A DNA stretch of 11,409 bases, from positions 1 to 11,409 of the forward strand of contig JAGQHH010000222.1 in the NCBI GenBank assembly GCA_020431945.1, in the 5' to 3' direction. Position numbers and translations under genes: made by a program. Numbering within the stretch: the first letter of the stretch is position 1; the number at the start of each line of letters is the position of its first letter. Below the pieces are notes generated by a model. It saw only the letters and a program-made list of their open reading frames with translations. It did not search any database and was not told where the DNA came from. Of the stretch, positions 1 to 4,616 are shown piece by piece. The DNA comes from Cyanobacteria bacterium HKST-UBA02. GTDB taxonomy: Bacteria > Cyanobacteriota > Vampirovibrionia > Obscuribacterales > Obscuribacteraceae.

Positions 1-314
1 CGGCGACCGAAGCCGGCCAGGTCCGGATAGCCGATATGGGCACCGAGTGAGAGACCGTAGTAGCGGACCATCTCGAGAGCCTCTTCCATCAAGACCGGGT
101 CGCCGGCATGGGCGCCGCAGGCTATGTTCGCCGAAGTGACGAAAGGCAGGATATCCGCCTCACCCTCGATGCGGTACGAGCCGAAACCCTCTCCGAGGTT
201 TGTATTGATGTCGATGCCATGCTGCATGAAAAGACGCGCGGAAGAGCCTTCCTTGACCGGTGCCTCCGCAGGTGCAACCTTGTGAGTTCGCCCTTTTTGT
301 CGGGAACGGCGCAT
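1..314 (-). CDS. pxpA: 5-oxoprolinase subunit A (LamB/YcsF family), 5' part only
   Basis: Only the N-terminal ~104 residues are in the window; the gene runs off the left edge. In known members PxpA acts with PxpB and PxpC to open 5-oxoproline to glutamate using ATP in the cytoplasm. The family signature is plain: an IDIN...LGEG strand near residues 33-42, then SANIACGAHAGDP and GAHIGYPDLAGFGR. The ATG at 314 is chosen because GGAG lies six bases upstream; an in-frame ATG at 326 would add four residues and has no such site. About 30 basic residues precede the usual family start, and an internal Met (at 227) sits at the canonical position. Two usually conserved positions differ: Asn replaces the Asp in the N-x-D-x-GE motif, and Ile replaces the Pro in GAHP. 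PxpB and PxpC are not visible. The family call is firm; 5-oxoprolinase activity is inferred. Confidence 0.85.
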   Translation of the reverse strand, partial: MRRSRQKGRTHKVAPAEAPVKEGSSARLFMQHGIDINTNLGEGFGSYRIEGEADILPFVTSANIACGAHAGDPVLMEEALEMVRYYGLSLGAHIGYPDLAGFGR

Positions 315-347
315 TTTAAACTCCATGGGAATCGTAAGCAGGCTGAA

Positions 348-356
348 ATTTTAGCA
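348..356 (-). promoter_or_regulatory. Possible extended -10 promoter element for pxpA
   Basis: Read on the minus strand, TGCTAAAAT fits an extended -10 element (TGn followed by TAAAAT). It would start transcription near 341, about 15-27 bases ahead of the two candidate pxpA start codons. No convincing -35 hexamer lies at 16-18 bp, so this is a weak call based on one element. Confidence 0.25.
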
Positions 357-438
357 GGATCAGGGCTGCCGACCGATGTTTTTAGTCATTTCCCTATGTA
401 CATCCCTAAACAAGGGCCTAAAATAAGAGAGAGTTAAG

Positions 439-1575
439 ATCGAGGCGAGAGATTCGAGCATCAAAGCAAGACTTACACTGATCCTGGTTCTGACGGCGAT
501 TTCAGCGGCGAGCTGCCTGCCAGCTCTGGCCCAGGGCTACGGGCGCCCGGCGGTCCCCAGAGACCCCCGGCAGATCCGCCAGCAAGCCTTCCAGTACTAT
601 CTCGAGAATCGCTTCGACGAAGCCACCGAGCTCTACCAGGAAGCTATAGACCTCGCCCGGGAGAGCTACGGCGAGAAATCTTCCTTCGTGGCTGATCTCT
701 ACTATGAAGCAGGGAGCATGTGCCTGGAAGAGGGTAATTTTTCCATGGCTTCCCGATATCTACCCCAGGCCGTGAAGGTCAATCCGAACTACACCACCGC
801 CCGGGTGAAGCTGGCTGACCTCCTGATGATGAAAGGCAAGTCCGACGAAGCTTTCGGTCAAATAGGCGAAGCCCTGAGACGGGACCCGAATTCGATAGAA
901 GCCCGCAGACAACTGGTCAAGCTCCTCATGGAGAGGGAGAAGCACGAGAAAGAAGGGGCCCGGGGAGCAGGACTGGCATGCACCTGGGAGGCGTTTCGTC
1001 TCAATAACATCACCAAGTCGGTAGTCAATCAGACAATCAAGAATATTGCCCAGTGGCAACAAAAAATGAATGGCGGCCAGCATACGGTTCCGACGGTGGC
1101 TATATCGGCACCGGTACCGGCACCGATATCGGCACCACCAGCGCCACCACCAGTCATCGCCACGCCGAAACCGAAGCCTGAGTCACAGCCGAAACTCAAA
1201 GCCAAACCCCCGGTAGCGAAACCCAAGCCGAAGGTAAAACCCAAACCACCGGAACCCAAACCCGTGGTAGCCAGGAAAGAAAAACCGCCGCATGTCGCCC
1301 GGGCATCAGTACCGCCTCCGCCATCTGGTCCTGTAGGACGCAAAGCATCCTCCAGAGGCGGGCTTGTTCCGCCACCACCACCAGTGGTGCCATCCTTCAT
1401 GGCGCCGCCGCCTCCAGCCGCAGGCAATCCCGGCATAGTCCTCACCACCACAGCCAATGTGCAGAACGCGCCGCCGGAGAAAAAGAAACCGCCGAAGAAA
1501 AAGAAAAAGCCTCGCCCAGAAGTTCAGGACGAGCCGGACTTCTTGCTCGACTGGGCTTCCGACAAACAAAAATAG
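439..1575 (+). CDS. Exported TPR protein with Pro/Lys-rich C-terminal tail; start codon unclear
   Basis: The open frame continues without a stop from 427 to the TAG at 1573-1575. Directly after 460 it encodes a clear signal peptide: basic KAR, hydrophobic LTLILVLTAISAASCLP, and an ALA-QG cleavage site. Three to four TPR-like helical pairs follow, including FDEATELYQEAIDLA and SDEAFGQIGEALRRDPNS. The second half is low-complexity Pro/Lys/Ala (many KPKP and PPPP runs) ending in a Lys cluster and an acidic DEPDFLLDWASD tail. No ATG, GTG or TTG lies between the upstream stop (424) and the signal peptide. ATC at 439 is listed because an AGAGAG purine run sits at a ribosome-binding distance; ATC at 460 is the alternative. 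A caller limited to standard starts would begin at GTG 688, losing the signal and first TPR. TPRs suggest a protein-binding role in the periplasm or envelope; no specific function is recognised. Confidence 0.7.
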   Translation: MEARDSSIKARLTLILVLTAISAASCLPALAQGYGRPAVPRDPRQIRQQAFQYYLENRFDEATELYQEAIDLARESYGEKSSFVADLYYEAGSMCLEEGNFSMASRYLPQAVKVNPNYTTARVKLADLLMMKGKSDEAFGQIGEALRRDPNSIEARRQLVKLLMEREKHEKEGARGAGLACTWEAFRLNNITKSVVNQTIKNIAQWQQKMNGGQHTVPTVAISAPVPAPISAPPAPPPVIATPKPKPESQPKLKAKPPVAKPKPKVKPKPPEPKPVVARKEKPPHVARASVPPPPSGPVGRKASSRGGLVPPPPPVVPSFMAPPPPAAGNPGIVLTTTANVQNAPPEKKKPPKKKKKPRPEVQDEPDFLLDWASDKQK

Positions 1576-1600
1576 TCAGAGCCCGGCGTCACCGCCGGGC
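1563..1600 (-). terminator. Probable intrinsic terminator of the sigma/anti-sigma/Spy-like operon
   Basis: A perfect 8-bp stem (1581-1588 pairing with 1593-1600) closes a four-base loop. On the minus-strand transcript it is followed, after about six bases, by the U-rich run TATTTTTGTTTG (1574-1563). The hairpin lies inside the last codons and the U-run beyond the stop of the Spy-like gene, within the 3' end of the opposing TPR gene. Read on the plus strand the same hairpin has no U-run, so termination is expected mainly for the minus operon. The gap between stem and U-run makes this imperfect. Confidence 0.45.
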
Positions 1601-2532
1601 GGGCCATTATCGCTCACTCCCAGGCTCGGCCTGTTGGGTCCCGGGGCGCGCCTGCCACCGGGCTTGAGCTCCGGAAGCCGTTGCAACTGCTCCGGTGTGA
1701 GCACCGAGCGTATCCCCAGGAAATCATTGAGCATCACAGCTTCGGCTTCGCCTTGCAAACCGACCAGCTCTTTGTGGGCAGCAAAAATGTCTTCCCGGGA
1801 AGCATTAGGGTCGAACATGAGATCTCTCATCCGGCTTCGCATGGACTTGAGATTGGTGTTGATTTTGCGAGCCTCCTGGGCATTGCGTCCGCGCATTTCC
1901 TGAATGCGGGTTTTCTGCTTGTCGCTCAGTCCGAGCGCGGTGAGATCGATAGGTTTGCGATTGAACCACTGCCTGCCACCCTGCATCTGATTGTTGCGCA
2001 TGCGACCACCCATCTGGTTGCCGCCCATCTGACCGCGACGCATCTGGCCATTGTGCATCTGGCCATTGCGCATTTGTCCGTTGCGGCGCATAGCCGGCGG
2101 CAGAGCGTCGGGCTGAGCCGACATGAAGTCTCCACCGGGACCGGGCTCTCCACCCTGACCGCCTCCGGGGAATCCCTGACCACCGCCGGGGAATCCCTGC
2201 CCTCCGCCATTCTGCTTCAAGCGCTGGCGCATCTGCTGGCGCTGCTCAGGGCTCATCTGCCGGAACCGCTCACGCAGCTGCTGTCTCTGCTCCGGGCTCA
2301 TCTGGCGGAATCCCTGGCCTTGTCTGAAGCCCTGACCCTGCCTGAATCCTCCTGGCTCGCCGCCATCGCCGATATCGTACTTTTTGAAGCGATCGGCCAT
2401 GCCTCCGTCCTGAGCGAGGGCAGGCTGAGCAAGTAGAGTCTCGGCAATAATCAGCTGTCCGAGAGCGAGAATGCCACTGGCACCAATAGCGATGGCGATG
2501 ACGGTTCTTCCGGATCTAGAGCTTGATGGCAT
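1576..2532 (-). CDS. Periplasmic Spy/CpxP/CnrX-like protein with Met/Gln-rich repeats
   Basis: A 318-residue exported protein. Residues 1-40 form a signal peptide ending in ALA-QDGG. Residues 63-105 hold repeats: three GFRQ units, then FRQMSPEQRQQLRER and its near copy FRQMSPEQRQQMRQR, 15 residues apart. A Gly-rich GGGQGFP stretch (109-134) and a Met-rich stretch (about 147-185, many NGQM/RGQM units) follow. Residues 192-290 match the Spy/CpxP/heavy-metal-resistor helical core: LGLSDKQ at its start, a long amphipathic helical stretch, and VLTPEQLQRL near its end, the typical LTxxQ hallmarks. The start at 2532 has a GAGGA ribosome-binding site eight bases upstream and overlaps the anti-sigma stop by 17 bp; longer in-frame starts at 2547 and 2595 overlap more. 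As third gene after a sigma/anti-sigma pair it may be a periplasmic sensor or chaperone, as CnrX is for CnrY/CnrH. Metal binding by the Met-rich stretch is inferred. Confidence 0.75.
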   Translation of the reverse strand: MPSSSRSGRTVIAIAIGASGILALGQLIIAETLLAQPALAQDGGMADRFKKYDIGDGGEPGGFRQGQGFRQGQGFRQMSPEQRQQLRERFRQMSPEQRQQMRQRLKQNGGGQGFPGGGQGFPGGGQGGEPGPGGDFMSAQPDALPPAMRRNGQMRNGQMHNGQMRRGQMGGNQMGGRMRNNQMQGGRQWFNRKPIDLTALGLSDKQKTRIQEMRGRNAQEARKINTNLKSMRSRMRDLMFDPNASREDIFAAHKELVGLQGEAEAVMLNDFLGIRSVLTPEQLQRLPELKPGGRRAPGPNRPSLGVSDNGPPGGDAGL

Positions 2533-3265
2533 AGAGTCCGTCCTCATTGGTGCTGATTCCGAGATCCGCGAAACCGCTGTCCTCCTCGCCATCATAGGCT
2601 ATCACAGCTTCGGTGCTGAGCAATTCACCCGGGCAGGTTACTGCCTTGACAGCCACCGCCGGTGGCGTCTTCATCCCGGACCGATCAGAATGATTGTCGG
2701 CGACAGCTGGAGCCGGCGTCTCTTCGGGACCGTTGTCTTTTTTGCTCGGAGCCAGCGCCGGATTGGTACTGGCCACTTCGACTCCGTCCGGCTGATGCTC
2801 CTGCACAGACGCCACCGCCGGCGGCGCCGGCTCTTGCCTGTCAGGCTGCACTTTGGCGCTTACCGCGGGCTGCTGCTCCGGGGTCTTGACCGCCACCGCC
2901 GGCTCCGGCTGCGAGGTCTGATTAAGAGCCGCATAGGAGAGGAGCGAAAGGACCAGGGCAGCCGCCAGGGCACCGGCCCAGGCATAGATCTGCTTGCTGC
3001 GGCTCTCTCCCCTGAAAGCGACGAGGTTGTCCCTGCCTTTTTCGAGGAAACTGAGATCGTCGCTGAGGTCGCTTTCCATGGTCAGAGTCGGGAGAGACTT
3101 TATGGCATCGCTGGCGCTTTTCAGCCTGGCGAGCTGATCACGACAGGAGGCGCAGCCGGCTAGATGATTCTCCACCAGGGCGATATCGCTGTCTCCGGGT
3201 AGCTCCGAATCTAGATAAGGATCGAGGAGAACATTGATTTTTTTGCAATCGGTTGAGTCTGTCAT
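2516..3265 (-). CDS. Membrane anti-sigma factor with zinc-finger (zf-HC2) domain
   Basis: This 249-residue protein is the expected partner of the ECF sigma factor encoded just upstream. The N-terminal cytoplasmic part carries the ZAS/zf-HC2 pattern: Cys7, then LLDPYLDSEL, then His34-x3-Cys38-x2-Cys41 in NHLAGCASC. One transmembrane helix lies at about 93-114 (YAWAGALAAALVLSLLSYAAL). The rest, presumably periplasmic, is a Pro/Ala/Gln-rich linker and a C-terminal patch with one Cys (VTCPGELLSTEAVIAYDG). Start: ATG 3265 is preceded by AAGGTGA at ideal spacing; a GTG at 3274 overlapping the sigma stop (GTGA) is possible. Its end overlaps the Spy-like gene, implying coupled translation. By family knowledge it sequesters the sigma factor at the inner membrane until a signal triggers release. 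No site-2-protease or other release factor gene is adjacent. Confidence 0.85.
   Translation of the reverse strand: MTDSTDCKKINVLLDPYLDSELPGDSDIALVENHLAGCASCRDQLARLKSASDAIKSLPTLTMESDLSDDLSFLEKGRDNLVAFRGESRSKQIYAWAGALAAALVLSLLSYAALNQTSQPEPAVAVKTPEQQPAVSAKVQPDRQEPAPPAVASVQEHQPDGVEVASTNPALAPSKKDNGPEETPAPAVADNHSDRSGMKTPPAVAVKAVTCPGELLSTEAVIAYDGEEDSGFADLGISTNEDGLYAIKL
2541..2545 (-). promoter_or_regulatory. Ribosome-binding site deciding the Spy-like gene start
   Basis: On the minus strand GAGGA lies eight bases before the ATG at 2532. It favours this start over the in-frame ATGs at 2547 and 2595, which would extend the N-terminus ahead of the signal peptide. The site lies inside the end of the anti-sigma gene. 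Confidence 0.5.
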
Positions 3266-3270
3266 GGCGA

Positions 3271-3277
3271 TCACCTT
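3271..3277 (-). promoter_or_regulatory. Ribosome-binding site deciding the anti-sigma start
   Basis: AAGGTGA on the minus strand, close to the AAGGAGG consensus, lies five to six bases before the ATG at 3265. It contains the TGA stop of the sigma gene, so translation of the two is probably coupled. It supports ATG 3265 over the overlapping GTG at 3274. Confidence 0.55.
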
Positions 3278-3885
3278 GATCTGGCGGTCTCGCCTTCCGG
3301 CGAGAAATAGGGCTCGAGGAGCTCTCTCATCTTCAGTCTCCCATAGTGCAGCCTGGAACGCACTGTGCCGATGCTGGTCCCGACGATGGACGCAATATCC
3401 TGATAGGAAAAACCTTCCATGTCATGAAGCACCAGAACGGCACGCTGGGACTCGGGAAGCTTGGCAAGAGCGCCGGCGACGACGCTGCTCTGCTCGGACA
3501 GGTCGACAATCTGCTGGGGGTCCGGTCCATCGTCTTTCAGCTCCGGGGCGGGGCGATCACCATCACCATCGGCGCTCGACGAGGATGGGAAGAAAAAGAG
3601 AAAGCCTCTCTGTCTCTTCTTGGAGCGTAGATTATCGATGCAGAGATTATGCGAAATCCGGAAGATCCAGGCGGCAAAAGATGCCTGCCGGCGGAATCCG
3701 CTCAATCCGTTATGTACTTTCACGAAGGTATCCTGCACGACTTCCTCAGCCTCCTCCTTGTTGCCAAGCATACGGTATGCAGAGTTATAGATTCGATTTT
3801 GATAACGCCTGACCAGTGACTTGAAAAAGCTGGCGTCCCCGGTCTGTCGGTATCGATCGACAAGAGCCTCGTCTTCTAGGTCCAT
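3271..3885 (-). CDS. ECF-family RNA polymerase sigma factor (sigma-70 regions 2 and 4)
   Basis: A 204-residue sigma factor of usual ECF length. Region 2 spans about residues 22-92, with FKSLVRRYQNRIYNSAYRML, the core-binding EEAEEVVQDTFVKVH helix, and the promoter-melting/-10 stretch FAAWIFRISHNLCIDNLR. Region 4 spans about 135-188, with ALAKLPESQRAVLVLHDMEG and a helix-turn-helix YQDIASIVGTSIGTVRSRLH that reads the -35 element. The linker between them is rather long and odd (GFLFFFPSSSSADGDGD, then Pro/Asp-rich). It directs RNA polymerase to a stress-specific promoter set when its anti-sigma factor lets go. It is first in the operon, ending in a GTGA junction with the anti-sigma gene. A TGAACTT/CGTTTG pair upstream suggests it transcribes its own operon. 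The ECF subgroup and target genes cannot be told from here. Confidence 0.92.
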   Translation of the reverse strand: MDLEDEALVDRYRQTGDASFFKSLVRRYQNRIYNSAYRMLGNKEEAEEVVQDTFVKVHNGLSGFRRQASFAAWIFRISHNLCIDNLRSKKRQRGFLFFFPSSSSADGDGDRPAPELKDDGPDPQQIVDLSEQSSVVAGALAKLPESQRAVLVLHDMEGFSYQDIASIVGTSIGTVRSRLHYGRLKMRELLEPYFSPEGETARSR

Positions 3886-3919
3886 CTATTCCAACCCGTA
3901 CGGTTTGGCTACACTAATA

Positions 3920-3947
3920 CAAACGAAATTGAGGATGAGAAAGTTCA
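3920..3947 (-). promoter_or_regulatory. Candidate ECF-type promoter for the sigma operon
   Basis: On the minus strand TGAACTT (3947-3941) and CGTTTG (3925-3920) are separated by 15 bp. This resembles the general ECF promoter pattern (GAACTT-like -35 with its AAC core; CGT-start -10) and lies 35 bp before the sigma start codon. Its -35 element directly abuts the ATG of the divergent phosphatase gene (3948). A weaker housekeeping pair (TTTCTC, 17 bp, TATTAG) overlaps it. The call rests on pattern alone. Confidence 0.45.
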
Positions 3948-4616
3948 ATGAATTTCCAAAGATTAACAACACTTAATCAACCCCGGGTCCCAGCCAGGCG
4001 ACCCGTCGTAAGAACTATCTTGACCTATACGGCTCTCATTGTCACCGTGACGGTCCTGCCCCAGACAGCCCTTGCCAAGCAGACCAAGACTCCGGTCCGG
4101 TCGTCGGTTCAGGACAAGGGACCGGCTGGAAGGAAGATCGAGGACTTGCCTAACTTCCACCAGGTGCACCCATTCTTATATAGGAGCGGGGAGCCAACTC
4201 GAAAAGGCCTGGACAAGCTGGCGGAAATGGGCGTAAAGACAATTATAGATTTGCGGTCGAAAGGCGAGATGGACTTCAATGAGGCTCAGGAGGCTGAAAA
4301 GCGGGGTCTCGACTACATCAACCTGGTGATGAGCGACAAGGCTCCTACTGAAAAACAGGTGGAGACGATGCTGAAGACCATAGATCAGGCCCGGGAGACC
4401 GGCGAGCCTGTGCTGGTCCACTGTGCCCACGGCTCGGACCGGACCGGCTCCATGATCGGCATCTATCGAGTGACCAGGGACGACTGGAACTTCGAGGATA
4501 CCTATAAAGAAATGCGCAAATACTATTTCGGGCCCAAATACCATCAGCTCCGCGATGCCGTTCGCTCCCGGGTCGGAACCCCGGTTACGGAGTCTTCGGC
4601 ACAGGCGACGCCTTGA
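3948..4616 (+). CDS. Exported dual-specificity/tyrosine phosphatase (TpbA-like)
   Basis: A 222-residue protein. A long basic N-terminus leads into a hydrophobic stretch and an ALA cleavage site around residue 43 (RTILTYTALIVTVTVLPQTALA), so the enzyme should act in the periplasm. The phosphatase domain covers about 65-205: FLYRSGEPTRKGLDKL, then VKTIIDLRSKGE, then the cysteine phosphatase P-loop VHCAHGSDRTG with nucleophile Cys159 and phosphate-binding Arg165. Asp130 in NLVMSDKAP is a plausible general acid. The YRVTRDDWNFEDTYKEMRKY tail matches the periplasmic TpbA type, which in Pseudomonas aeruginosa dephosphorylates a diguanylate cyclase and affects biofilm. The substrate here is unknown. 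The gene is divergent from the sigma factor with 62 bp between start codons, and its 3' end overlaps the convergent protease gene by 32 bp. The ribosome-binding site is weak (GAGGA, 12 bases away). Confidence 0.88.
   Translation: MNFQRLTTLNQPRVPARRPVVRTILTYTALIVTVTVLPQTALAKQTKTPVRSSVQDKGPAGRKIEDLPNFHQVHPFLYRSGEPTRKGLDKLAEMGVKTIIDLRSKGEMDFNEAQEAEKRGLDYINLVMSDKAPTEKQVETMLKTIDQARETGEPVLVHCAHGSDRTGSMIGIYRVTRDDWNFEDTYKEMRKYYFGPKYHQLRDAVRSRVGTPVTESSAQATP

Noticed and set aside
391..416. TCCCTA direct repeat and CCCT/AGGG dyad in the pxpA-TPR gene spacer
   Set aside because: Half-sites are 4-6 bp with no clear promoter beside them; chance cannot be excluded.
108..437. Plus-strand open frame upstream of the TPR gene
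   Set aside because: It is mostly antisense to pxpA, whose family motifs are clear on the minus strand, and its translation resembles no protein.
2030..2200. Regularly spaced short repeats that could suggest a CRISPR or satellite array
   Set aside because: Units are 15-21 bp, in frame, and translate into NGQM and GGGQGFP repeats of a coding gene; there are no unique spacers.
1681..2436. 251-codon plus-strand frame rich in Leu/Ala/His
   Set aside because: It lies opposite the repeats of the Spy-like gene; its repetitive AHL-type sequence is the antisense of the Met/Gln-rich codons.
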